Shown here piece after piece: positions 54,680-64,000 of a DNA stretch of 64,000 nt. Position 1 is the first letter of the stretch, and each line of letters opens with the position of its first letter. The stretch is from Noviherbaspirillum sp. UKPF54. Its GTDB lineage: Bacteria; Pseudomonadota; Gammaproteobacteria; Burkholderiales; Burkholderiaceae_D. Below the pieces are notes generated by a model, which searched no databases, was not told the origin of the DNA, and saw only the letters and a program-made list of their open reading frames with translations. The stretch is taken from the NCBI RefSeq assembly GCF_007874125.1, contig NZ_CP040128.1, positions 2,604,001 to 2,668,000 of the forward strand, written 5' to 3'. The translations under genes and the position numbers were made by a program.

Positions 54680-56497
54680 ATGGAAGATATCGAACTATAC
54701 AAGCGTCGTCTTGCCCAGGAAATCAGCGCGCGCCTGCAAGCCGAGGCGAATCTGCGGCAAAAGAGCACGGAACTTCCTTTTCAGGCCGGGGAGCGGGAAC
54801 CGGAGACGCGCGCGGCGGAGGAACGCGACCGGCTCCTGGTGCAGCAGTCGCCCGACGCGATCCTGCTCGAATGCGAAGGCCGCATCGTGTTCGCCAATCC
54901 GGCCGCCGTGCGCCTGTATCGTGCCGCCAGCGCGGCCGACCTGCTGGGTCGCAGCGTGCATAGCCTGGTCGCGCCGGCCTACCGCGCCGTTACGCCGGGG
55001 ACGTCCGCGCCTGGCGCCACGCTGCGCGCGACGGAAGAGCAGGCGCTCTGCGCGGATGGCGAGCTGATCGACGTCGCCGTCACCCGGCAATGGATCAACT
55101 ATCTCGACAAGCCGGCGCTCTACATGGTGGTGCGCGACATCTCCGAGCGCAAGCGGAGGGAAACGCAGCTGCTCCACGAAGCAACCCATGACGCGCTGAC
55201 CGGCCTGCCCAACCGCAACCTGCTGGTGGACCGCCTGCAGCTCGCCATCGCCGAAGCAAAACGATACCAGGAACGCTTTGTCGTCGCCTTCATCGACCTC
55301 GACCGGTTCAAGTGGATCAACGACAACTACGGCCACGAGACCGGCGACGCCCTGCTGAAAACCGTGTCCGAGCGCATGTCCGCCTGCCTGCGCGAGTCCG
55401 ACACCATCGCCCGCCTCGGCGGCGACGAATTCGTGCTGGTGCTGCGCGACAGCACCAACGGCGGCGAGCCTGCCCAGGTGCTCAACCGCGTGGTCGATTG
55501 CGTGTCGATGCCGATCATGGCCGGCGGCCAGGAAATCCGCGTCACCTGCAGCATGGGCTGCTGCACCTACCCGGACGACGGCGAGGAGCCGGAAGCGCTG
55601 CTGCGCTTTTCCGACGTGGCGATGTATCGCGCCAAGGAAAACGGTCGCAACAGCGTGCAGCACTACAACGAGGAGCTGCGCCATCGCTTCAGCCAGCGCG
55701 GCACGCTGGCCAACGAATTGCGCCACGCCCTCGAGCGCGGCCAGTTCTCGCTGCGCTACCAGCTGCAGCTGGATCTGAAAAGCGGCGCCGTCGCCGGCAT
55801 GGAAGCGCTGCTGCGCTGGCATCACCCGGATCTGGGAGAAGTCGAGCCGCACCGCTTCCTGCCGATTGCCGAGGAAACCGGCCTGATCGAGCCGATCGGC
55901 GACTGGGTGGTACATCATGCCTGCCTGCAGAACCGTCAGTGGCAGGACGCCGGCCTGCCGCCGGTGCGCATCGCGGTCAATCTCTCGCCGCGAGAGCTGG
56001 CGCGGCCCGGGCTGGCAGCGCGCATCGGACAAAGCCTGCGCAGTTCCGGGCTCGCCCCGGAGTATCTCGAACTGGAACTGACTGAAAGCGCTTCCATGCA
56101 CATGCCCGACAAGACGCTGCAGCTGATGCAAAAGCTCAGGGAACTGGGCGTCGGCCTGTCGCTCGACCACTTCGGCACCGGCTATTCGAACATGCTGTAC
56201 CTGCAGCGCTTCCCGGTCGAGAAGCTCAAGCTCGACGGCTCGTTCATCCGCGACATCGAGAACGATACGGGACGCCTGGCCATCGCCGACGCGGTAGTGT
56301 CCGTCGCACACCGGTTCGGCATGAAAGTCATTGGCGAAATGGCGGAGACCGAACGCCAGGTAGCCATGCTCGCAGCCTGCGGTTGCGACCAGGCACAAGG
56401 CTTCTACTTCAGCCAGCCGGTCGACGCGGACGAGTGCGCGCAGCTGCTGCGCGGCTATGGAATCCGCCGCCCCTTCGCCTCCGCCATGCCGTCATAA
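54680..56497 (+). CDS. PAS-GGDEF-EAL protein
   Basis: 605 aa, no membrane segment. A short N-terminal helix, a PAS domain (about 50-155), then a GGDEF domain with LGGDEF near residue 247 and an intact I-site RESD five residues before it, and a C-terminal EAL domain (EALLRW, Glu375). The EAL metal motif DDFGTG reads D496-H497-FGTG, so the second aspartate is lost. The other EAL residues, such as ELTES and CDQAQGFYFSQP, are kept. Diguanylate cyclase activity is likely and phosphodiesterase activity doubtful. Confidence 0.93.
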   Translation: MEDIELYKRRLAQEISARLQAEANLRQKSTELPFQAGEREPETRAAEERDRLLVQQSPDAILLECEGRIVFANPAAVRLYRAASAADLLGRSVHSLVAPAYRAVTPGTSAPGATLRATEEQALCADGELIDVAVTRQWINYLDKPALYMVVRDISERKRRETQLLHEATHDALTGLPNRNLLVDRLQLAIAEAKRYQERFVVAFIDLDRFKWINDNYGHETGDALLKTVSERMSACLRESDTIARLGGDEFVLVLRDSTNGGEPAQVLNRVVDCVSMPIMAGGQEIRVTCSMGCCTYPDDGEEPEALLRFSDVAMYRAKENGRNSVQHYNEELRHRFSQRGTLANELRHALERGQFSLRYQLQLDLKSGAVAGMEALLRWHHPDLGEVEPHRFLPIAEETGLIEPIGDWVVHHACLQNRQWQDAGLPPVRIAVNLSPRELARPGLAARIGQSLRSSGLAPEYLELELTESASMHMPDKTLQLMQKLRELGVGLSLDHFGTGYSNMLYLQRFPVEKLKLDGSFIRDIENDTGRLAIADAVVSVAHRFGMKVIGEMAETERQVAMLAACGCDQAQGFYFSQPVDADECAQLLRGYGIRRPFASAMPS

Positions 56498-56610
56498 ATG
56501 CAAAATGTATCCCTGTTGAACTTTCTGCAAGTCGCGTTCGTCTTATTGGAAAAAACCCAGGTTATATACCGGTCCCCTGCGCCAGCGCATGCACCGGCTG
56601 ATGGGCCGTA

Positions 56611-59358
56611 ATGCGGCATGCGCTGCACACTGACTTCATGCATCAAGTTACCAGCCACCGCGAGCGATATCGCCTCTTTGCCAAGGCCGCGAGCGCGATA
56701 GTCGCCCTGACGGGAACGATCGCCATCCTCGGCTGGCTCGGCGCCACTCCGTCCCTGCCTGCGCTGCTGCCGGATTTTTCCGCGACCAAGTTCAATTCCG
56801 CCGTCGGCCTGCTGTTGCTGGGGATTTCGCTGCATGTGCAGGCCACAGGTTCGTCCCGGCGCATGACGCTGAACTGCGGCCGCGTCGCCGCAGCGGCCGC
56901 CTTGCTGCTGGGCCTGCTGACCGCGCTCGAATATGCCGCCGAGGTAGACTTCGGCATTGATCAACTCTTCGCCGTCGACCGCAACGTGCCGGATGGCCAT
57001 TACCCGGGCCGCATGTCGTTTGTATCGGCGATCAACTTCATGCTGTGTGGCTGCGTCTTGCTCCTGCTTACCAGGAATGCGGCCGCGCGCTGGACGGAGG
57101 GCCTGACCTTCCTGACCATCTTCAATGCCCTGATTCCCGCAATCGGTTACCTGTACGGAAAAACCGCGCTTTACCAAATCCCATATTTCGGCACGATTTC
57201 CCTGCCAGTCACGCTGGCCTTCCTGCTGCTGTGCGCCGGCCTCCTGGCATTGCGACCAGACTGCGGATTGATGGCACTGGTCTCCAACGACAGCGCCGGC
57301 GGCATCACCGCCCGCCGCCTGTTGCCAGCGGCCATCCTGCTGCCGCTGGCCGTCAACCGACTGGAATACTGGGGGCGCGACGCCGGGTTGTACGACGCAA
57401 CATTCGGCATGATCGCGGTGACGCTGTCGAGCATCGCGATCTTTACGCTTTTGATCGGCTGGAACGCGCGGCTGCTGCTGCGTCTGGACAACAAGCGCTC
57501 GGAAGCCGAAGACGCCCTGCACGAGACGCTCGGCGCGCTCGAGCGCAACCTGGACATGCTGTCCAACACCAATGCGCGGCTGCAGGCCGAAATCAGCATG
57601 CGCCATGCCGTCGAGGAAAACCTGTTCCACGAGCACCAGCGCATGCAGGTGACCCTGAACTCCATCGGCGACGGCGTGATCACGACAGACATCGACGGCA
57701 AGGTCGTCTACCTCAATCCCGCCGCCGAGCAGATGTGCCGCTGGACCAATGCCGACGCGGTCGGGCAATCGCTGGACGCCGTGGCTAGGATCGTCGATCC
57801 GGTATCGCGGCACGCCGCCGCCTCCACGCTGGAAGCGACGCTGTTGGGCAACAAGGTCATGCGCCGGCCGTCGAGTTCGATCCTGATCAGGCATGACGGC
57901 ACCGAGGCGGCCGTCGACGATTCCTGCGCGCCGATGCACGACCGCGACGGCCGGGTCGTCGGCGCGGTGCTGGTGTTCCGCGATGTGAGCGCCATGCGCG
58001 AAATGTCCCTGAGGATGGCTTACATCGCGCAGCATGACGCGCTGACCGACCTGCCCAACCGCTTCCTGCTGAACGATCGCCTGGCGCAGGCCATCGGCCT
58101 CGCGCAGCGTCACGGCACGCGCGCCGCGCTGTTGTTCGTCGACCTCGACCGCTTCAAGCACGTCAACGACACGCTGGGGCACGCGACGGGCGACCGCCTG
58201 TTGCAGGAAATCGCCCGACGTCTCAGGGCCGGCACGCGCGACACCGACACCATCTCGCGCCATAGCGGCGATGAATTCGTGATCCTGCTGCAACAGGTCA
58301 GTGACAGCATCGACGCCGCGCGCGCAGCGACGCAGGTGTTGAAATCGATCACCGAGCCCTACTTCATCGACGAACACGACATCCACGTCAGCGCCAGCAT
58401 CGGCATCAGCATCTGCCCGGACGACGGCGCGGACGGCACGACCGTCATCAAGCACGCGGAAGCCGCGATGTACCAGGCCAAGGCGCAAGGCCGGAACAAC
58501 TACCAGTTCTTCACCCGCCATATCAACGAGCGCGCGCTGCGGCGCTTTGCGCTGGAAAGCAGCCTGCGGCGGGCCGTCGCGCGCGAGGAGTCGGCGCTAC
58601 ACTACCAGCCCAAGCTGTGCATTGCGAGCGGACGCGTGATCGGCGCCGAGGCACTGATCCGCTGGAACAACCTCGGCAGCGGCCCGGTACCGCCGGCCCA
58701 GTTCATCCCGATTGCAGAAGAAACCGGCCTCATCATTCCGATCGGCGAATGGGTGTTGCGCCATGCCTGCGCCCAGAACCGGACATGGCAGGATGCAGGC
58801 TATGCGCCGATTCCGATCGCCGTCAACGTATCGGCGGTGCAGTTCCGGGATAAGAATTTTCTCGAGATGGTCGCGCGCGCGCTGCACGAGACAGGGCTGG
58901 AGCCACGCTACCTTGAGCTTGAACTGACGGAAAGCGTCACGATGCAGGACCTGGAGCTGACCGTGTCGCTGCTCGAAGCGCTGAAAAAAATGGGGGTCGG
59001 CCTGTCGATCGACGACTTCGGCACCGGCTACTCCAGCCTGTCCTACCTGAAGCGCTTCCCGATCGACACCCTGAAGATCGACCGCTCCTTCGTGCAGGAC
59101 ATCGCCACCGATCCGGACGACGCCGCGATCACCTGCGCCATCATCAGCATGGCGAAAAGCCTGAAGCAGAAGGTGATCGCCGAAGGCGTGGAAACGCCGG
59201 AGCAGTTCGAATTTCTGCGCCGCCAGGGCTGCGACGAAATCCAGGGCTACTACTTCAGCGAGCCGCTGGCGGCGCACGATTTCGAGCGCAAGGTGCTGCA
59301 GCGCGAAGCCGTCGCCACGCCCCTCACTCCAGCTCCCACAACCGTCCGTCCGCTGTAA
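56611..59358 (+). CDS. Membrane-bound PAS-GGDEF-EAL protein
   Basis: 915 aa (an ATG at 56638 would remove nine residues). The N-terminal 280 residues contain about seven or eight membrane segments forming a sensory domain of MASE-like type. A coiled coil, a PAS domain (about 340-460), a GGDEF domain with the variant SGDEF (Ser552) and I-site RDTD, and a complete EAL domain (EALIRW at Glu680; DDFGTGYSS) follow. It turns over cyclic di-GMP in response to a membrane or cytoplasmic signal. Its last 35 bp overlap the end of addA on the opposite strand. Confidence 0.92.
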   Translation: MRHALHTDFMHQVTSHRERYRLFAKAASAIVALTGTIAILGWLGATPSLPALLPDFSATKFNSAVGLLLLGISLHVQATGSSRRMTLNCGRVAAAAALLLGLLTALEYAAEVDFGIDQLFAVDRNVPDGHYPGRMSFVSAINFMLCGCVLLLLTRNAAARWTEGLTFLTIFNALIPAIGYLYGKTALYQIPYFGTISLPVTLAFLLLCAGLLALRPDCGLMALVSNDSAGGITARRLLPAAILLPLAVNRLEYWGRDAGLYDATFGMIAVTLSSIAIFTLLIGWNARLLLRLDNKRSEAEDALHETLGALERNLDMLSNTNARLQAEISMRHAVEENLFHEHQRMQVTLNSIGDGVITTDIDGKVVYLNPAAEQMCRWTNADAVGQSLDAVARIVDPVSRHAAASTLEATLLGNKVMRRPSSSILIRHDGTEAAVDDSCAPMHDRDGRVVGAVLVFRDVSAMREMSLRMAYIAQHDALTDLPNRFLLNDRLAQAIGLAQRHGTRAALLFVDLDRFKHVNDTLGHATGDRLLQEIARRLRAGTRDTDTISRHSGDEFVILLQQVSDSIDAARAATQVLKSITEPYFIDEHDIHVSASIGISICPDDGADGTTVIKHAEAAMYQAKAQGRNNYQFFTRHINERALRRFALESSLRRAVAREESALHYQPKLCIASGRVIGAEALIRWNNLGSGPVPPAQFIPIAEETGLIIPIGEWVLRHACAQNRTWQDAGYAPIPIAVNVSAVQFRDKNFLEMVARALHETGLEPRYLELELTESVTMQDLELTVSLLEALKKMGVGLSIDDFGTGYSSLSYLKRFPIDTLKIDRSFVQDIATDPDDAAITCAIISMAKSLKQKVIAEGVETPEQFEFLRRQGCDEIQGYYFSEPLAAHDFERKVLQREAVATPLTPAPTTVRPL

Positions 59359-62300
59359 TCAATGCCGTCCTGATCGGCTTGCCGGGAAAGACGGCGCGCG
59401 CCGCCGACCGGTAGCGCGCCAGCTGCCCAGCATATGCCGCGCGCTCGCTGTCGAGCAGGTCGCGCTTGTAGTCCAGGATCCAGACTTCGTCGTCGAACAC
59501 GACGGCGCGGTCGAAACGCACCAGCTCGCTGCCGTTCATGACTTCCATTTCGTTGCATGCGAACCGGAAGCGGGCCGGATTGAAGAAGCGCTCCAGCAGC
59601 GGCTCGGCGAATATTCGCAACGCCTTGTCCCGCACGCTCGCCGCCATCGGCTGCGGGCAGCACAGCCAGCGCGTCAAGCGCTCGGCGTCCGGCACCTGCG
59701 GCGGCCAGTTCGTCGCCAGCGTGAGGCGCTCCAGCAGGGCATGCAGCGCGATGCCTTCGTCGATGGCGTCGTTGCGGGCCGGCGGCGAGACGCTTGCCGG
59801 CGGCAGCGCTCCCGGGCTGAAGATCGGCAGGCTGAATTCCTGACTGCGCGCGGCGGCCAGCGCGTTGTCCGCCTCATCCGGCTGCAGCTCCGGGGTCAGC
59901 TCCGGCGCGCCCTGCAAGCGCTGGTACCAGCTGCCGTCGACGGCGCCGTCGGCCAGTGCGCCGCGCGTGCCGGCCACGCCGCTGACGATCAGCATTTCCT
60001 TGGCGCGCGTGATCGCCACGTAGAGCAGGTTCCAGTCTTCCTGCTGCCGGAAGCGATCTTCGGCCGCGAACAATTCATCGCGCGCGGCGCCCCGCTCATC
60101 CTTTTTCGCGAAGCAGGAGAAGTGCGTCGGCGCATCCGCGTCCTGCGGCCAGTCGCACAGGATGCCGCAATCGTCGCGCGCCGCCTCGCTGTGATTGGCG
60201 TCGACCAGCACCACGATCGGCGCCTCAAGCCCCTTCGCGCTATGGATCGTCAGGATGCGCACCGCATCGGCCGCGGCATCGACGGCCGCTTCGTCCGGCG
60301 CGTCGCCGGCGGCGCTCTTTCTGAGCAGTTCGAGCGCATCGATGAATTTCGGCAGGCTCGGGTAACGGCCGGCATCGAGGTTGAGCGCAAGCTCGGTGAA
60401 AGCCTCGATATTGCCCAGCACCTGCTGGCGCACCGACGGCTGCGCGGTCTGCGCATAGCGCACCACCAGCTCGCCCTGGTGCAGGATCAGGTCGATCAGA
60501 TCGTGCACCGGCAGGCGCGGCGCCGCATGCAGCCAGTGCCGCAGCAGCACGGCAGCCCGCTTGACGACAGGCGATGCGCCGTCCGATGCCGCCGCCAGCA
60601 GGCGCGACCACCACGGCCCCTCCGCCGCTTGCGCGAGCGCGATCAGGTCGTCGTCGGACGCGCCGATGATGGGCGACTTCAGCACATGCGCCAGCGCCCT
60701 GTCGTCTCCCGGCGTGATCAGGAAGGTCAGCAGCGCGATCAGGTCGGCGACTTCGAGCGACTCCAAGAGGCCGCCGCGCTTGTCCGACACGAACGGAATG
60801 CCGGCCTCGCGCAGCGCGCTTTCGTAGGCGCTCAGATAGGTGCGCTTTTTCACCAGCAGCATGACGTCGGACCAGGCGCCCGGCGTGCCCGTGCGCGCCG
60901 CCAGCTCCCTTCTCGCCGCCAGGATCGCGCGCGCCACCGCGCGTCCCTCGTCGAGGCGGCGCGCGTCCTCCTCCTCGGCGCGCGGCGTGGTCAGCGGGTC
61001 GCGCAGCGCGAAGCCGCTTTCCAGTTCAGGCTCCCCGCCGGCGGAACGCACCAGCGGCAGCCGCCACACCGATCCTCCCTGCGATCCGAGCGTGGTCTGT
61101 GCCGCAAAAATCGGGTTGCCGGCGAAGCTGGCGTTGAGCAGGTCCACGATCGCAGAGGCGTTGCGCCGGGTCTGGTTGGTGCGCAGCACCGCCGCTCCCT
61201 GCGCCTGCAACAGCTCGCGCGCGGCGGCGAACACGCGCGGTTCGGCGCGGCGGAAGCGGTAGATCGACTGCTTCGGGTCGCCCACCACGAATACGCTCGG
61301 CTTTTGCGCATCGTCGCCGTAGGCGTTCAGCCAGGCGCGCACGATGCTCCATTGCAGCGGGTTGGTGTCCTGGAATTCGTCGAGCAGGATGTGTTTGTAG
61401 CGCGCGTCGAGGCGGCTCTGCAGGTAGGCCGCGTGCTCTTCGTCGGTCAGCAGGCGGTAGGCGTGCCACTCCAGGTCGCCAAAATCGAACACGCGCTGCT
61501 CGGCCTTCACCGCCTGGTACTGCTCGAGGAAGGCTGCGCCCGCGGTAAACAGCGCTTCGTTGAGCGCCAGAACGGTACGTTCGCTGCTGCGCTTTCTCAG
61601 CAGTTTCAGCTCCTTGCCGAGCGCCTCGAATTCCTCGTCGAAGGCGGCTGCTGCATCGCTGCCAAAATGCTTTTCCAGCGCCTTTTGCAGGTCCTTGGTC
61701 TTGGTATTCTTGCGCGACTCTCCGTCGCTGCCGAAAAACTCGTTGCACAGCGCATCGAAGCTGTCGATGCCGGCGCCCGCGCTCAGGGCCTTCTCGATGG
61801 CAGTCGCACGTTTCTGGTTGACCGCCGTTCCCTGCCCCAGCAGCCGCGCGACGCCCTGGATACGCTCCGTCAGCCGCCCGTCCTGCCACAGCGTCAGCCG
61901 CGCATCGCATTGACCATCCTCACCGCACAGCTCCCGCAGCCAGGCAAGCGGCGCGTCCTCTCCGGACTGCAGCGATGCCCACCATTCGGCGCGCTTGTCG
62001 ACGAAGGCGTCGAGCAGCCGGCGCGCATTCCAGTCGCCGACCATGTCGTACAGCGCAAGCAGCGCCTGCCGCACCTGGCCGTTGTCCTCGTCGCCGAGCG
62101 ACTGCATGAAGCGGCTGTACGCATCCAGCATCAGCTCGCCGGTCACTTCCGCCAGGGAGTACCCGTGCGGCACGCCCGACGACAGCGGGGCGATCTGCAC
62201 CAGCCGCGCGAACCAGCTGTGGAAGGTGTCGATCGACAGGCTTTGCGGGCTGGCCAGCACGCGGTCGTACAGGCTGCGCGCCAGCGGCAGCACGCCCGGC

Positions 62301-62626
62301 AGCTCGCGCTCGTCGATGCCGCGCTCCGCCAGCAGCGCGCGCACCTCGGCTTCGGGCCGCAGCGCCAGTTCGTGCAGCAGGTGCAGCAGGCGCTCGCGCA
62401 TTTCCTGCGCCGCCTTGCGGGTGAATGTAATCGCCAGCAGCTCGGAAGGCTCGGTCCCCGCCAGCAGCAGGCGCAGCATGCGCGCCACCAAAAGCCAGGT
62501 CTTGCCGCTGCCGGCGCATGCTTCCACCGCCACCGAATGGCGCGGATCGCATGCGATGCGCGTGAACTGCGCGGCGTCGACCGCCTGCCCATTGGCTTCG
62601 TATGCGCGTGGCGTCATCTCCCGCAT
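59324..62626 (-). CDS. addA: AddA-type UvrD helicase/nuclease
   Basis: 1100 aa from the ATG at 62626, which overlaps the addB stop (TGATG) and has AGGGAG 7 nt upstream. Superfamily 1 helicase: Walker A EACAGSGKTWLL (Lys42), Walker B ILLDEFQDTNPLQW, VVGDPKQSIYRFRRAEPRVF, ILTIHSAKGLEAPIV and YVAITRAKEMLIVSG. The C-terminal PD-(D/E)XK nuclease shows WILDYKRDLL. With AddB it processes double-strand breaks for RecA loading, taking the place of RecBCD. Its end overlaps the convergent GGDEF-EAL gene by 35 bp. Confidence 0.93.
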   Translation of the reverse strand: MREMTPRAYEANGQAVDAAQFTRIACDPRHSVAVEACAGSGKTWLLVARMLRLLLAGTEPSELLAITFTRKAAQEMRERLLHLLHELALRPEAEVRALLAERGIDERELPGVLPLARSLYDRVLASPQSLSIDTFHSWFARLVQIAPLSSGVPHGYSLAEVTGELMLDAYSRFMQSLGDEDNGQVRQALLALYDMVGDWNARRLLDAFVDKRAEWWASLQSGEDAPLAWLRELCGEDGQCDARLTLWQDGRLTERIQGVARLLGQGTAVNQKRATAIEKALSAGAGIDSFDALCNEFFGSDGESRKNTKTKDLQKALEKHFGSDAAAAFDEEFEALGKELKLLRKRSSERTVLALNEALFTAGAAFLEQYQAVKAEQRVFDFGDLEWHAYRLLTDEEHAAYLQSRLDARYKHILLDEFQDTNPLQWSIVRAWLNAYGDDAQKPSVFVVGDPKQSIYRFRRAEPRVFAAARELLQAQGAAVLRTNQTRRNASAIVDLLNASFAGNPIFAAQTTLGSQGGSVWRLPLVRSAGGEPELESGFALRDPLTTPRAEEEDARRLDEGRAVARAILAARRELAARTGTPGAWSDVMLLVKKRTYLSAYESALREAGIPFVSDKRGGLLESLEVADLIALLTFLITPGDDRALAHVLKSPIIGASDDDLIALAQAAEGPWWSRLLAAASDGASPVVKRAAVLLRHWLHAAPRLPVHDLIDLILHQGELVVRYAQTAQPSVRQQVLGNIEAFTELALNLDAGRYPSLPKFIDALELLRKSAAGDAPDEAAVDAAADAVRILTIHSAKGLEAPIVVLVDANHSEAARDDCGILCDWPQDADAPTHFSCFAKKDERGAARDELFAAEDRFRQQEDWNLLYVAITRAKEMLIVSGVAGTRGALADGAVDGSWYQRLQGAPELTPELQPDEADNALAAARSQEFSLPIFSPGALPPASVSPPARNDAIDEGIALHALLERLTLATNWPPQVPDAERLTRWLCCPQPMAASVRDKALRIFAEPLLERFFNPARFRFACNEMEVMNGSELVRFDRAVVFDDEVWILDYKRDLLDSERAAYAGQLARYRSAARAVFPGKPIRTALITADGRLWELE

Positions 62627-64000
62627 CACCATGCTCCCTTGCGGCACAGGCCGCGCACTTCGCAAAACACGCAGATGCGCTCGATGCCGGCGGCCGGCAA
62701 CGGCGCGCCCTGCCCGATGGCGCGGATGTTGGACACGATCTGCGCCTCCAGCAGGGCCTGCCACTGGCCGTAATTCGGCGCGGCGGCGTCGCCGGTCCTG
62801 TCCTTCGACGCCTCCAGCGCGACGTAATGCGCGCCGGCCACCGGCACATCCGACAGCAGGCCGTAGAACGCCAGCTGGTGGTCGTCGCTCTCCCTGGCCT
62901 TGTCGCGCAGGGACTGCATGTTCCTGGTCTTGTAGTCGAGGACAGCGCGCTCGCCGTCCGCGTTCTCGTCGATGCGGTCGACGCAGCCGTGCAGGGTGAC
63001 CTGGCCGCCTTCCCAGGACAGCGTCTTCTGGAACCGCTGCTCGCCGACCACGAACTGCCAGCCCTGGCTTTCGCGTTCGCCGGCCCACGCCAGGTAAGCC
63101 GGAATCACCTTTTGCCAGCGCGCGTAATAGCCGAGCGCTGCCGCGCTGCGATCGAGCGCCTGGCTAAACACCTGCTCCGAGATGTCGCGCAGCAGGGATT
63201 CGCGTCCGTCGCGCGGTATTCGCCGGTCGCGCACGGCCTCGTGGTATCGCCTGAGGATTTCATGCAGCCAGTCGCCGTAGTCGCGCTTTTCGGGCATATC
63301 CGACAGCTCGCCCAGTCCGTCCAGGCCCAGCATGCGCGTGGCGAAGAATTGATACGGGCACGCCACCAGGCTGTTATAGCCGCTGGCCGACAACCGGCGC
63401 GGCACGAGCTGCGGCGCGGCCGGCGCCGGCATGGATGGCGGCGCACAGCGCAGCGCGTGCGGTTCGAGCCGGATTTCGCGCAGCGGCACCTTGGATTGGC
63501 CCGCGCGTTCCAGCGCCAATTGCAGGCGTTCGACCCAGCTGCTGGCCAAATTGGGCTCGCCGTTCTTGTACGACTGCCAGGACAGCGTAACTTCCGGGTT
63601 CGCGCTCAGCAGTTCGGCGAAATCGCGCAGTTGCTGGCGCTGGCGCATTTCCCTGGTCGGCAGCCCGAGTTCGCGCCGCACGGCATTGGCGAAAAACAGC
63701 ATTTCATCGAGCCGGGACGGCAAGTGATCGGTATCCGCGCCGACCATCAATACCGCGTCGAAGCAGCGCAGCTGCGCGCCGTTCAATTGCAGCATTGCCA
63801 CGCGCCGGTCGAAGTCGGAAGGCACGAACGGCGTCAGCTCCATCTGCAGGCCGAGGAAGGCACGCCACTCGGCAAACGAGAACGGCTGATGCATGGTCTG
63901 CGCGTCCTGGATCAGGGTATCGAGCAAGGCCGCCACCTGTGCGCCGGCGGCATCCTGCTGCAGCGCCTCGCGCATGCCCAGTTCGTTCATGACGGCGCTG
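62626..64000 (-). CDS. addB: AddB-type nuclease, C-terminal part
   Basis: The last 458 codons of a larger gene that enters from the right edge. The PD-(D/E)XK nuclease is seen as LHGCVDRIDE ... AVLDYKTRN. The four-cysteine pattern of the AddB iron-sulfur cluster is complete: Cys in LVACPYQFF and then CVFCEVRGLC (C-x2-C-x5-C) at the end. The preceding helicase-like region (LMVGADTDHLPSR) is inactive in this family. AddB stabilises and nicks the unwound strand with AddA. Its stop overlaps the addA start by one nt. Confidence 0.9.
   Translation of the reverse strand, partial: SAVMNELGMREALQQDAAGAQVAALLDTLIQDAQTMHQPFSFAEWRAFLGLQMELTPFVPSDFDRRVAMLQLNGAQLRCFDAVLMVGADTDHLPSRLDEMLFFANAVRRELGLPTREMRQRQQLRDFAELLSANPEVTLSWQSYKNGEPNLASSWVERLQLALERAGQSKVPLREIRLEPHALRCAPPSMPAPAAPQLVPRRLSASGYNSLVACPYQFFATRMLGLDGLGELSDMPEKRDYGDWLHEILRRYHEAVRDRRIPRDGRESLLRDISEQVFSQALDRSAAALGYYARWQKVIPAYLAWAGERESQGWQFVVGEQRFQKTLSWEGGQVTLHGCVDRIDENADGERAVLDYKTRNMQSLRDKARESDDHQLAFYGLLSDVPVAGAHYVALEASKDRTGDAAAPNYGQWQALLEAQIVSNIRAIGQGAPLPAAGIERICVFCEVRGLCRKGAW

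Noticed and set aside
59741..62773. 1010-codon open frame antisense to addA
   Set aside because: Composition-driven shadow; all helicase motifs are on the minus strand.

Overview
The window is a chromosomal piece of a GC-rich betaproteobacterium, most likely a member of the Oxalobacteraceae (Herbaspirillum/Noviherbaspirillum/Massilia-like). Reasons: the aceE-aceF gene order, the holC neighbourhood, the zapB-zapA-6S RNA-EVE gene order, a chemoreceptor ending in the pentapeptide EWEEF, a ppk-sixA-ppx cluster, and the overall protein style. The genus is inferred; no 16S gene is present. There is no phage, plasmid backbone, insertion sequence or CRISPR array.

Layout. 1-3.8 kb: pyruvate dehydrogenase aceF (cut by the window edge) and aceE on the minus strand, with a clear aceE promoter. 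3.9-9.6 kb: a compact plus-strand run of folD, an M3 oligopeptidase, a periplasmic glutaredoxin-like protein, holC, a small unknown and a D-amino-acid dehydrogenase, facing an Lrp-type regulator. 10.3-14.7 kb: a branched-chain amino acid binding protein, a chemoreceptor bracketed by two copies of a palindromic repeat, a small cytochrome c and a Trp-rich membrane protein. 14.7-23.1 kb: ilvD with a divergent LysR gene, lgt, a crotonase plus malonyl-CoA synthetase pair, a TauE/SafE permease, an EVE protein, 6S RNA, zapA, a zapB-like gene and tRNA-Ala(CGC).

23.4-44.4 kb is a surface polysaccharide locus. It encodes a complete set (wbpA, B, D, E) for UDP-2,3-diacetamido-glucuronic acid, a WecA-type initiating transferase, Wzx, a probable Wzy, a Wzc-type tyrosine autokinase, four glycosyltransferases, an AsnB-type amidotransferase, a PIG-L deacetylase, a WbqC-like protein and two paralogous secreted polysaccharide lyases. 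No Wza-type outer-membrane channel and no Wzb-type phosphatase is visible. Three transcription units of this locus are preceded by the same previously unnamed promoter architecture: an 18-bp box ATyGAAAwwynrTACTTA placed exactly 20 nt upstream of a TAnnnT -10 element. This points to one dedicated activator for the whole locus and is the most interesting signal in the window.

45-54.4 kb: a nitronate monooxygenase and YbfB-type MFS transporter with a divergent LysR regulator, then a polyphosphate cluster (ppk under a textbook Pho box, sixA, a histone H1-like Lys/Ala-rich protein, ppx) and an erythrose-4-phosphate dehydrogenase-like gene. 54.6-59.4 kb: two GGDEF-EAL proteins, the first with a damaged EAL metal site. 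59.3-64 kb: AddA- and AddB-type recombination helicase/nuclease genes, the latter cut by the window edge.
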